Of a DNA stretch of 64,000 nucleotides, positions 36,579-45,500 are shown piece after piece. Numbering within the stretch: the stretch's first letter is position 1; the number at the start of each line of letters is the position of its first letter. The translations under genes were made by a program, and so were the position numbers. Origin of the DNA: Bacteroidetes bacterium GWF2_35_48 (GTDB lineage Bacteria; Bacteroidota; Bacteroidia; Bacteroidales; GWF2-35-48); contig MEOG01000081.1 in NCBI GenBank assembly GCA_001769125.1, positions 1-64,000 of the forward strand, in the 5' to 3' direction. The notes under the pieces are model-generated. The model saw only the letters and a program-made list of their open reading frames with translations, made no database searches and was not told the DNA's origin.

Positions 36579-37303
36579 ATGTACACATTATCAAGCAACA
36601 GTGTTGCAGACAAAAATAAAATTAATAATGGCGATTACCTTTTACATGAATTTCTCAGTTCTGAAAACATACTTGTATTGGTCTTATCAGATGGCGTTGG
36701 TTCAAGGGCATGCGACCACGTTGCTTCGCAAACAGCATGTTCGACATTTATGGAGGCATTTAAAAATTGTAGTGACGGGGTCGAAACATCTGAACGTTTC
36801 AGAAATGCAATTAAGGAAGCGAACCGGCTGGTTTCTTCACCTCCCCAGCAATGCCATGGCATGATGGCCACGCTGGTTGCAGTTGTATGGCCAGTTGATT
36901 GCGATTTTTTCTATTATTCCGGGATTGGCGATTCGAGGGTCTATCTGTATCATCAGGAAAAAGTTATACAAATTAGTGAGGATCAGAAAAAGGCATTCAT
37001 CAGAAGGGATAAATTTACAAAAAAAATTATATACAGCGCAGGTACTCCTGTTATTGATTGGGGTTTAACAAATGCACTTGGTTATTTAATGTTCAAATTG
37101 ATATAAAAAAACAGGAATTCCTCCCGGGCGATTCAGTTCTTCTTGCAAGCGATGGTTTCTATGAAGGGATTAACATGTTTGAGAACGAAATAACTGGGCT
37201 TTCCTGTCATTCAGATATTGAAAAAGGGTTACAATCTTTATTTGCTTGTAATGAAGGTTTGTTTAACGACGATGCTTCTGCAATATTTATACGGAGGAAG
37301 TAA
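36579..37303 (+). CDS. PP2C-family Ser/Thr phosphatase, frameshifted
   Basis: The first frame (36579-37106) gives the N-terminal two thirds: NGDYLLHEFLSSENILVLVLSDGVGS (first metal Asp), GMMATLVAVVW and SGIGDSRVYLY. Near 37085 the frame is lost. The C-terminus continues in the +1 frame as FLPGDSVLLASDGFYEG and NDDASAIFIRR, both metal-binding PP2C motifs. One extra T in the TTT at 37085-37087 would restore ALGYFNVQIDIKKQEFLPGD and a 241-aa phosphatase with all motifs. It is a sequencing error, a recent mutation or a recoding site. It would remove phosphate from Ser/Thr; no kinase is nearby. Confidence 0.75.
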
Positions 37304-37318
37304 TTACAATATTTAGAC

Positions 37319-37540
37319 ATGAGAGTCATTTGGAAAAATAAAAAACGGGTAAGAATACAAAGGAAGCGGAAGATCCAGGTGGGAACCAGCAGGGTTAAAC
37401 CCATTGAATTGGTTCCGAAGCGTATTCTGGGACCGGTAACCCGGGAAGAACTCATTCGAATGACCGAAGCCCTGAACCAATGGCTCTATGAAGGAAAAAA
37501 AATTATTATGATTCCTGAATTATTATGCCCAGAAAAATAA
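37319..37540 (+). CDS. Small basic protein, unknown
   Basis: 73 aa with a very basic start (MRVIWKNKKRVRIQRKRK) and the segment TREELIRMTEALNQWL. The same segment recurs at 38830-38870 in a shorter ORF. It starts 15 bp after the PP2C gene. No family is recognised. Confidence 0.45.
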   Translation: MRVIWKNKKRVRIQRKRKIQVGTSRVKPIELVPKRILGPVTREELIRMTEALNQWLYEGKKIIMIPELLCPEK

Positions 37541-37646
37541 TTTCTCAAGGCGAAGGTTATACTGGGAGAAAATTGTTTCACGAGGACAGGAAAACAATTG
37601 GAGATTTTGCCTGCTTTGAGCTGTTAATATTACTATTGAAAAGCAC

Positions 37647-38243
37647 ATGATTATGGATGAAATTAAAATTGTAAAAATAGGCCATCCGGCATTAAGGACA
37701 GTGAGCAGTAAAGTTGAAGATTTCCAATCTGACCAGGTCCGGGATACAATACAATTGTTATCGAAAATAATCAACGAAAATGATCAGTTAGACATTGGAC
37801 TTGCTGCTCCTCAGCTGGGAATTAATCTGCGGATCTTTGTCACCAAGATCGCCGCTGCGCCGCACCGCAATGACCTTGTCCCGGATAGCCTGAGAATCTA
37901 TATTAACCCGGAACTGGAATTTCTCTCGGAAGATAAAAATCTTTTTTATGAAGCATGTTCTTCACTCCCCAGAACACTATTTGGACCGGTTTACAGACCC
38001 AGGCATATTATTGTGAAAGCATGGGATCAGGCAGGGTTACCGTTTACCCTGGAATGCGACGGTTTGCTTGCCCGATGTATTTTACATGAGTACGACCACC
38101 TGGATGGCTTTCTTTTTACTGACAGGCTGGAGAATATCCGTGACCTGATTGACAAAGAGTTTTTGGCAGAAGTAAAAATAAAATTTCCGGAATTGAAAAC
38201 GAATAAGAATATAAACATAAAGCGGATAAACTATTTGGTATAG
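37647..38243 (+). CDS. Peptide deformylase-like metalloenzyme (variant)
   Basis: 198 aa. Motif 1 IGLAAPQLGIN and motif 3 HEYDHLDG (HExxH metal site) are intact. Motif 2, normally EGCLS, reads EACSSLP, keeping the metal-ligand Cys but altering its neighbours. Deformylases remove formyl from N-terminal Met; variants lacking full motif 2 are often accessory paralogues. The setting beside PP2C and an integrase suggests an accessory rather than housekeeping role. Start could be 37647 or the ATG at 37653. Confidence 0.82.
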   Translation: MIMDEIKIVKIGHPALRTVSSKVEDFQSDQVRDTIQLLSKIINENDQLDIGLAAPQLGINLRIFVTKIAAAPHRNDLVPDSLRIYINPELEFLSEDKNLFYEACSSLPRTLFGPVYRPRHIIVKAWDQAGLPFTLECDGLLARCILHEYDHLDGFLFTDRLENIRDLIDKEFLAEVKIKFPELKTNKNINIKRINYLV

Positions 38244-38301
38244 ATAAGTAGTTGAATATATTATGTTTCATTGACTTTTCGATATTTTAATCAGAAAAAT
38301 A

Positions 38302-38793
38302 GTGAACAAGCTAAATCAGGTAAAACCTATGAGCAACTTAATAAAAAAGGGGACAATTTATGTCGGAAGCATGATTGGCTATTATAAAATTGAAGCCTTT
38401 AAAATCGAGCATTTTTTTACGGCATACGCTCAGTATTCCAATGCCGTTTGTGTAGTATTTCTTCCTCCATATGAAACAAAAAGAAGATATATCCTGAAAG
38501 GTTACAACCCTAAATTTGTCATTTTAGACGGATGGGGGCATCCGGATACTCCCGGTGAATCTTCATACAGGATTGAGAATGACAGTAAATTTGAAACAAG
38601 AAGAATTTTATTGGATTCTGAGTTTGCCGACGAAGTATTTGAATCTTTTTTCAGTGATTATGTCAACGCCAAGAACCCCCGTATTCTGGCAGATTACCGC
38701 AGTTTTGTACCCAGTGCTGACCGTGATTACAGAATCAAGCCCCGGTATAAAGAATTCGAAGGGTCCGAGCATGGAACATTGAACGAAGAATAA
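38302..38793 (+). CDS. Uncharacterised protein
   Basis: 163 aa from the GTG at 38302, or 154 aa from the ATG at 38329 (MSNLIKKGTIYVGSMIG). I do not recognise it. There is no signal peptide or membrane segment. The C-terminal half is charged and aromatic (NAKNPRILADYRSFVPSADRDYRIKPRYKEFEG). It follows the deformylase-like gene on the same strand. Confidence 0.6.
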   Translation: MNKLNQVKPMSNLIKKGTIYVGSMIGYYKIEAFKIEHFFTAYAQYSNAVCVVFLPPYETKRRYILKGYNPKFVILDGWGHPDTPGESSYRIENDSKFETRRILLDSEFADEVFESFFSDYVNAKNPRILADYRSFVPSADRDYRIKPRYKEFEGSEHGTLNEE

Positions 38794-39052
38794 GGATGTC
38801 TTGCTTTTCTGAAAATGGGCTTAACCCTTAAAGAACTCATTCGAATGACTGAAGCCCTGAATCATGGGCTTCCTCCCAGTTTAAGAACAGTGTTCCCTTA
38901 TAAACAAGACAATGGCTAATAACCAGCATCAAGATAATCAATGCATTGCACTTTAGAAAACCCCGGAAAACTGCTGTCTTAATATATTTGAACATGTTAT
39001 TTAATGTTTAACCTTAAAATTAAAAATTATGAACGATTAAGTAAAAATATTA
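38794..39052. other. Intergenic region with a 34-codon paralogous remnant
   Basis: At 38815-38919 an ORF MGLTLKELIRMTEALNHGLPP... repeats the ELIRMTEALN segment of the small protein at 37319-37540, and the nucleotide stretch GAACTCATTCGAATGACYGAAGCCCTGAA is nearly identical in both. It is probably a partial duplication. The remaining ~130 bp shows nothing I can name. Confidence 0.5.
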
Positions 39053-39093
39053 AACAAGAGGTTCGGGAAAAATTCCGAACCTCTTGTTATTTT
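39053..39093 (+). terminator. Strong terminator closing the PP2C-deformylase segment
   Basis: AACAAGAGGTTCGG (39053-39066) pairs perfectly with CCGAACCTCTTGTT (39075-39088) around an 8-nt loop and is followed by ATTTT. It separates the preceding genes from the large operon that starts at 39257. Confidence 0.85.
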
Positions 39094-39187
39094 AATTCGA
39101 ATAATTTTTCTTACTCGATATTTTGTATAATACTTTAAAAATCATATGTTAGCGGTTTAAATTAATTTCGATTAGGTGGTAAAAAAA

Positions 39188-39217
39188 TTCGGAGAACATT
39201 GTTTGCCGGTATTTTTG
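39188..39217 (+). promoter_or_regulatory. Probable promoter of the large operon
   Basis: TATTTTTG at 39210-39217 fits the TAnnTTTG box. A weak TTC at 39188-39190 stands 19 nt upstream instead of TTG. It lies 40 nt ahead of the first ATG. Confidence 0.4.
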
Positions 39218-39256
39218 AATAAAATGACTTATTTAATAATTTTTAAAAAATAAAAT

Positions 39257-40201
39257 ATGAAAATCAGATTCGCATTATTCACTCTCGTTGTTCTTTTCTT
39301 TATTTCCTGTAATTCTGATAATAAAAAAATTACAATTGGCATAAACCAATTTGCGCAGCATCCCATATTAGATGAAGTTTATAGCGGGATAAAAGAAAGG
39401 CTATCAAAAGAGAAGAATATCGAAATTATTTATAAAGTATCAAATGCCGATATCAATATTTCAACACAAATCAATAATCAATTTGTTGCAAATGATGTGA
39501 GCCTGATAATAGCATTAGGCACTCCTGTTGCCCAATCTGCAATTAAATCAACTAAAACAATTCCCATTGTTTTTGGTGCAATTACTGATCCGGTTGGTGC
39601 AGGATTAGCCAATAGCCTTGATAAACCAGGGGGAAATAAAACAGGTACTACTAATCGCTGGCCATTTGAGAAACAGGTTTCATTAATAAAAATAATTAAA
39701 CCCAATGTTAAAAATGTTGGCATTATTGTTAATCCGGGGGAAGATAATTGCAATTTTGGAATGATCTACATAAAAAAAGCATTGGATTTTAATAAAATAT
39801 CCTATACAGAATTACCCATTATGAACACATCTGAAATAATGTCTGTTATGAGTAGTTTGATTAGCAAATGTGATTTGCTATTAATCAGCCCTTCTAATAC
39901 AGTGATTTCATCTATGCCGAGTATCATAAAAATTGCGAATGAAAATAATGTAATGGTAATTGGTGGCGATAAAAGTTCCGTTGAAAAAGGATCTGTTATT
40001 TCTTATGCATATGACGATCATGAAATTGGTATATCTACAGCAGAAGTGGCTATGAAGATTTTAAATAACAAAGTCAATCCGGGCGATTTACCAGTAATCC
40101 AACCCCCGAACGCTAAAATATATTTCAACCAGACTTCTGCAGATAAATATAAAATTAGCCTACCCGATTCAGTTAAACAACAAATATTCATGAAGTATTA
40201 A
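39257..40201 (+). CDS. ABC transporter substrate-binding lipoprotein (DUF534/TrpX type)
   Basis: 314 aa. MKIRFALFTLVVLFFISCNSD is a lipoprotein signal. The mature protein is a two-lobed periplasmic binding fold of the ABC_sub_bind family (IGINQFAQHPILDEVYSGIKE, IIALGTPVAQSAIKSTKTIPIVFGAITDPVGAGL, VIGGDKSSVEKGSVISYAYD). Relatives (TrpX) bind amino acids such as tryptophan; the ligand here is not predictable. It is the first gene of the long operon, one base ahead of its permease. Confidence 0.9.
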   Translation: MKIRFALFTLVVLFFISCNSDNKKITIGINQFAQHPILDEVYSGIKERLSKEKNIEIIYKVSNADINISTQINNQFVANDVSLIIALGTPVAQSAIKSTKTIPIVFGAITDPVGAGLANSLDKPGGNKTGTTNRWPFEKQVSLIKIIKPNVKNVGIIVNPGEDNCNFGMIYIKKALDFNKISYTELPIMNTSEIMSVMSSLISKCDLLLISPSNTVISSMPSIIKIANENNVMVIGGDKSSVEKGSVISYAYDDHEIGISTAEVAMKILNNKVNPGDLPVIQPPNAKIYFNQTSADKYKISLPDSVKQQIFMKY

Positions 40202-40202
40202 A

Positions 40203-41078
40203 ATGCATCAAATCATTACCAATATTATTGTTACAGGTTTAATTTATAGCGTTTTTGTTTTAGCTATAGTATTAACCTTCAGAATTATCGGATTTGCCGA
40301 CTTAACGATTGAAGGCAGTTTTTCCATGGGTGGAGCTATCATTGCCATGTTGATCAACAGTGATTTTAATCCTGTAATTGGCATGTTGTTCGCATTTTTA
40401 GGAGGGGCAGTTGCTGGTTTTGCAACAGCTGCATTGCATTGTTTTTTAAGAATCAATAAATTGCTTTCAGGTATAATAACCCTGTCTATTCTGTTCACCG
40501 TTAATATAAGAATTATGGGCCGTCCCAATTTCCCCATATTAAATAAAATTACACTTTTTGATTATTTTGATAATAAGTTTATTCAGATTATTATTTTGCT
40601 CGTGATTGCTGGCTTTGTATTTCTCTTTCTATATTGGTTATTATCTACAAAGTTCGGGTTACACCTGCGAACAACAGGAGAGAATAGTAAACTATTAAAG
40701 AAAAGTGGATATAATCCTACTAAATATATCATAATCGGCCTTGTTCTGTCTAATGGGTTTATTGCCCTATCCGGATCAATGCTTGCTCAAATACAGGGAT
40801 TTAGTGATATTAATATGAGCGGCGGATTATTAATTACTGTAATTACATCGCTTTTGGTTGGGGAGAAAATTATTAAACCAACATCCGTTTTAAAATTATT
40901 ATTCGCAGCTGTTACCGGTGCTTTTATTTTTCAGTTTGTAATCGGCTTTGCTCTAAAATTTAATATTAATCCATGGGATCTGAAACTATTGGTCGCATTA
41001 TTATTTATCATTATCCTGGTTATCGAAAAACTTAAAAAGAAAACGGATCAGAGGAATATCGGCGCTGATTTTATTTGA
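40203..41078 (+). CDS. ABC transporter permease (BPD_transp_2 type)
   Basis: 291 aa with about eight hydrophobic helices. The start IIVTGLIYSVFVLAIVLTFRIIGFADLTIEGSFSMGGAI matches the permease partners of DUF534 binding proteins. The coupling region LHLRTTGENSKLLKKSGYN is the typical contact loop for the ATPase. It starts one base after the binding protein gene. Confidence 0.9.
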   Translation: MHQIITNIIVTGLIYSVFVLAIVLTFRIIGFADLTIEGSFSMGGAIIAMLINSDFNPVIGMLFAFLGGAVAGFATAALHCFLRINKLLSGIITLSILFTVNIRIMGRPNFPILNKITLFDYFDNKFIQIIILLVIAGFVFLFLYWLLSTKFGLHLRTTGENSKLLKKSGYNPTKYIIIGLVLSNGFIALSGSMLAQIQGFSDINMSGGLLITVITSLLVGEKIIKPTSVLKLLFAAVTGAFIFQFVIGFALKFNINPWDLKLLVALLFIIILVIEKLKKKTDQRNIGADFI

Positions 41079-41079
41079 T

Positions 41080-41733
41080 ATGAAGAATATGGAATTATTA
41101 ATATTACCAGGGTTAGGAGACCCGGAAGCAAACAAATATAAAGCAGTTTATAATTTAATCATAACAGAAGCAAAAAATCATAATTTTAATCATATTGAAA
41201 TAATTAAGTGGCCAGGGCAAAATTCCTCAAAACAAAAAGATATTAAAGTAACGTTGCCTAGGTGTGTAGAAGAATTTTATGTATTTCTGAAAGCTCTGGA
41301 AAACAAAAAACAATTATATTCAATTATTGCAAGAAGTTTTGGTTGTATTGTTTTTCTAAGTACTTTAAAAGTAATAAAACTAAAATATCTTAAAAAAGCT
41401 GTTTTATGGGGGCCTACCTCCTATGTTAATCATTACAAATTATTCAAACAGGATTATGAAAACACCATTAAAAAGTCAATAGGAAATAATGTCAACATAG
41501 ATATATCATTTTTCGATACAATTGTCCCGGTTGAAGTTGCATTAGAGAATTTCAAAAACGAATTTGAGCTAAAGATTGCATGCGGTGAGAAGGATGATTT
41601 ATCAGATCCTGTATTTTTGGAATATTTAAAGAACATGAATCCTGAGAAAAAAATAAAAATAAAAACTGTACCGAATGTAGGGCATGAGGTATCCGAATAT
41701 AATCAGGAATATATTTCAGCATTATTTAACTAA
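41080..41733 (+). CDS. Alpha/beta hydrolase
   Basis: 217 aa. The nucleophile elbow is ARSFG (Ser in SIIARSFGCIVF), a variant of GxSxG. Asp in IACGEKDDLSD and His in VPNVGHEVSE complete the likely triad. The N-terminus ELLILPGLGDPEANKY is a typical first strand with oxyanion loop. It sits between the permease and ATPase genes with gaps of 1 and 7 bp, so it is probably tied to the imported ligand. There is no signal peptide; it is probably cytoplasmic. Confidence 0.78.
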   Translation: MKNMELLILPGLGDPEANKYKAVYNLIITEAKNHNFNHIEIIKWPGQNSSKQKDIKVTLPRCVEEFYVFLKALENKKQLYSIIARSFGCIVFLSTLKVIKLKYLKKAVLWGPTSYVNHYKLFKQDYENTIKKSIGNNVNIDISFFDTIVPVEVALENFKNEFELKIACGEKDDLSDPVFLEYLKNMNPEKKIKIKTVPNVGHEVSEYNQEYISALFN

Positions 41734-41740
41734 AAAGAAG

Positions 41741-42502
41741 ATGCTATTATTAAAAAATATATCTGTAACATTTAACAAAGAATCACAATTTCAGCTAAAA
41801 GCATTGTCTGATATTGATATAGAATTTCATAGTAATGACTGGACATATATTATTGGTGGCAATGGTTCCGGGAAATCTACTTTATTGAAAATTATTTCGG
41901 GTGAGCTAAAAACAGACACAGGCGAAATACGGCTAAACAATAAAACTATAAACAATATTCCATTTCACAAGAGAGCAGACAAAATATTATTTATTGAACA
42001 GGATATTACAAAAAACCTTGTAGGTTCAATGACTGTATACGAAAACTTAGTTTTAGGTTCAGAGCAAAATGTTTTTGTAAGTGAATTTTTTCCGTACAAA
42101 CAAAAAAAGCAATTAAATAAAATTAAAGAACTCCTGTCAGAATTTGGCTTGGGTCTTGAAAACCGGGTTAATCAACAGGTCAGGTTTTTATCAGGAGGTG
42201 AACAGCAAGTCGTTGTTACAGCACGCATTATGCTGAGAAAACCGCAAATTATTTTAATGGATGAGTTCACGTCAGCTTTAGATCAGAAAATAGCCCCGCT
42301 TATTATTAAAAAAATTAAAGACTTTGTAACAGCAAGTCAAATCTCTGTTATTGCAGTCAGTCATGATTATTCTATTATAAAAGATACAGGCGACAGGGTT
42401 ATTATTCTTGCAAATGGTAAGATTACTCATGATATCAGTAAAGGTATGCATGAATTGACCGAGAAATTTATTTTAGATAAATTTTATGAACGAACGAAAT
42501 AA
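41741..42502 (+). CDS. ABC transporter ATP-binding protein
   Basis: 253 aa from the ATG at 41741; the track start lies inside the hydrolase gene. Walker A GGNGSGKSTLLKII, Q-loop region EQDITKNLVG, signature LSGGEQQVV, Walker B IILMDEFTSALD and the H-loop VSHD are all intact. It energises the importer formed with the two genes upstream. Its 3' end overlaps the giant radical SAM gene by 17 nt, implying translational coupling of transport and signalling genes. Confidence 0.92.
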   Translation: MLLLKNISVTFNKESQFQLKALSDIDIEFHSNDWTYIIGGNGSGKSTLLKIISGELKTDTGEIRLNNKTINNIPFHKRADKILFIEQDITKNLVGSMTVYENLVLGSEQNVFVSEFFPYKQKKQLNKIKELLSEFGLGLENRVNQQVRFLSGGEQQVVVTARIMLRKPQIILMDEFTSALDQKIAPLIIKKIKDFVTASQISVIAVSHDYSIIKDTGDRVIILANGKITHDISKGMHELTEKFILDKFYERTK

Positions 42503-45500
42503 AACAATAACCAATTTACATTTTGATTCTATTAACAAATCGCAAGTTAAAGCCCATTGTGATCTTGGTTCTGAATCTGAATGGCTTTCATTATGGATTG
42601 AAATACCTTCAGCCTGTCATCTTAATTGTGCTTATTGTTTTGCAAAACCAAGTGAAAAGAATAAAGCCCACAATAATGGTCCAAAAAAATATAACGGAAT
42701 ATTAAAGTTTACGAAGGAAGGTAAAAGAAGAAAAAATTTCTCGAAAATTATCACATTTGAACTGGATGAAAAATTTAATATAATTAATGTTAACGGTGCG
42801 CTGGAAGAAATTTATTACACCAAAGATGATCTGATTGCTACACCGGTCAAAGATTTTATTTCAGAAGAATATTATTACCTGTTTGAGAATACGCATATCA
42901 CTCCTATACAAAACAACACCATTGAAATCATATTACCAGATAAAACCAGAAAATTCTCTAGCTTGTCTGTAATTGAAATGAAAAAAACTTTAAAGATTGA
43001 AGATTATATTAGAATTATAGAAGAGTTTGCAGATCAGGGAGGAAAGTATCTGGGCATTCCTGGCAAAGGGGAGCCATTTCTTTATTTAAATAGGGCTATC
43101 GTTAAAAAAATAATTGAAGTTGCTCATAATAATAAAATACAAACCACAATTTTTACAACCGGTGATACTATTTTTTTTTCGCCGAAAGATTCAGATAATG
43201 CCGATCCGCAACCCAATTATAATTTGGTTAATTTTCTTTCCGATAAAGATGTTATTCTTTTGATTAAATGCAATTCTCTGAAACCTGATGTTCAAGATGG
43301 TATAGTTAAGAAAAAGGGCTATACCGATTTGAGGACAAAAGCTCTTGATTTATTGATCAATAAATATAAATTTAACGAACAGGGGAAATTGGGCATTGTT
43401 ACTTCTATAATGAAGGAGAATAAAGATGAAATTATTGATTTGTATAAATATGCAAAAAAGAATAATTTGATTTTCGATTGCGATACCATTCTTCAGCGCG
43501 GGCAGGGAATTTCTTTTTTTGAACAAAATGAAATCTCTTACACAGAAATCAAAGAAGTATTTGACAAGCTGCAAAAGGAGGGAGCTTTTCATACAAACCC
43601 CGGAGGCACTTATGTTGGAGTGGCCTGCGACAGGATTAAGCATCATTTATATATAGATATTGAGGGGAATGTTTACCCATGTATAGGTTGTGCTGATACC
43701 CTAAAGGACGATTTAAAACTTGGCAACATTAAAGAATATGATCTTGGCGGGGCAGTCCACTCTTCAAAAACAACTGTCTGGGTTGGGGATGATGATACAT
43801 TTCGTACCGACAAAGGTGAAATTGCTGAAATTGATAATTTTAACATTCGAAATAGATTTTGGGAGGAACCTATAAGAGAAAAGTTAAGAAATAAATATAA
43901 TGCGATTTTTGAAGGGGTTTGTGCGAATTGCGAAAATTTCCTGAATCAAACCTGTTATTCCTGTATGGGAAGGTCAGTGCATTCATTTAAGAAAATTGAT
44001 AGCAAGGGCACTATAGTTTTTAGAACATCCGGATGTATTAATCATAAGCCAGATATCACTGCATGGATGCTGGCAGTGGAAAATTATTTAAGGAATATAA
44101 TGGGAGAGAAATGTGTTGAGGAATTGCTAAAAAGGGGATTGGAGAATCTTTGGCAGGAGAACAAAAATACTGCATTTACCCTGTCACAAATGAGTTTAGA
44201 AGACAGATTGAAAAAAATAGAAGCTTTTATTAATATTCCAGATTCTAAAACTCCCTTGTTAGAAGATAATAAAATTGACAAGCTTTCGATTGGTAATTTT
44301 TCAAACAGGAAGCACTATTCCCGATCAGGGTTAGATTTTCCACTGAATAAAGCCTGGGATTTTTTAAACGAACCTAATTATTTCACCAATAGTGAAGTTT
44401 TTGGTAAGGATTATGAGGGCTTGAATAGGAAGAAATTATTTACAGAATTATCAAAATCCGTTTTATCAAATGTTTTTTTACCTTCTTTAAAAATACTTAT
44501 TGAAGAAAACGATAAAACATTTCAGGATCAAGGAAATATTTTGCTTTGTAATTTATTACTCTATGATGATATATTAAAAAAGAATTTCTACCGAACATTT
44601 TCAATGGGAGATTTTGATATTTCTAATTTTAAGAAACCAGAAGATAATCCAAAGTTCCTACAAAGTATTTTTATGTTCCGGTGGGCTGAAAATTTCAGTA
44701 ATGAGAATTTATTTAAAAAGCATATCCTGAATCTAAGTGATATTTTTAAGAAAAAATTTAATCATGAATATGAATTTGTTTTAAAAGCCAATTCTGATGG
44801 GAAAAATCTTTCAGAAAACACAAACCTTTATGATAAACCAAACTATACAATAAACATTTCAAGTTGGATTAACCCTGAAAATAATCCTGAAAAGGTTTCT
44901 TATATTAATAAAAAAGTATCCGATTTTAAAACAGCTTTTGACAAAAAGCTTTCAGAAGAAGGAACTAAAGAATTAATTTTAAAAAGTAGAGAAATAATAT
45001 TTGAAAGAAAACCTGGAGATGAAATTATTAATGCAATAAAAAAACTATACTCCGACATAGCGGAAGAATGTTTTTATAAAGAAAATGACATTTCTAAAAT
45101 TATTTCTGATGAAGAATTATATACTAAAAATTTATTGCTATTAATTAATGATAATTTTATTGACTTTGATAAAAAACTAACCTATAGTACTGTCTTTAAC
45201 GAGAGCGAAGGGAATTTCTTTAAAGTTATAGAAAAAAGCAAAAAATTGTCGTATGTTAATGAACCTCTTGTTGAGTTCATAAGATTGTTTGATCCATTAA
45301 CAAAAGACGATTTTGGCCGACATACACTTCCGCGAATTTTTAATTATATTATTTTTTTAGGGATATTAGAGGATATGGGTGTTGGTTATTACTATTTATT
45401 TCATTCAACAAATTTTGATTTTGCCGGGTTAAAGGATAATATAATGGACGGCGAAAAATTTAAGAAAAGGACTCCCAGCAGTATTCTTATCTGCAGTAAA

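Noticed and set aside
38838-38996. Minus-strand 52-codon ORF with a membrane-like segment (MFKYIKTAVFRGFLKC...)
   Set aside because: It overlaps the plus-strand duplicated ELIRMTEALN segment, has no supporting promoter, and its hydrophobic stretch may be chance.
39257-42502. ABC genes as an ABC-three-component conflict system
   Set aside because: The set is a standard importer (binding lipoprotein, permease, ATPase) rather than an SMC-like ATPase with middle component and effector.
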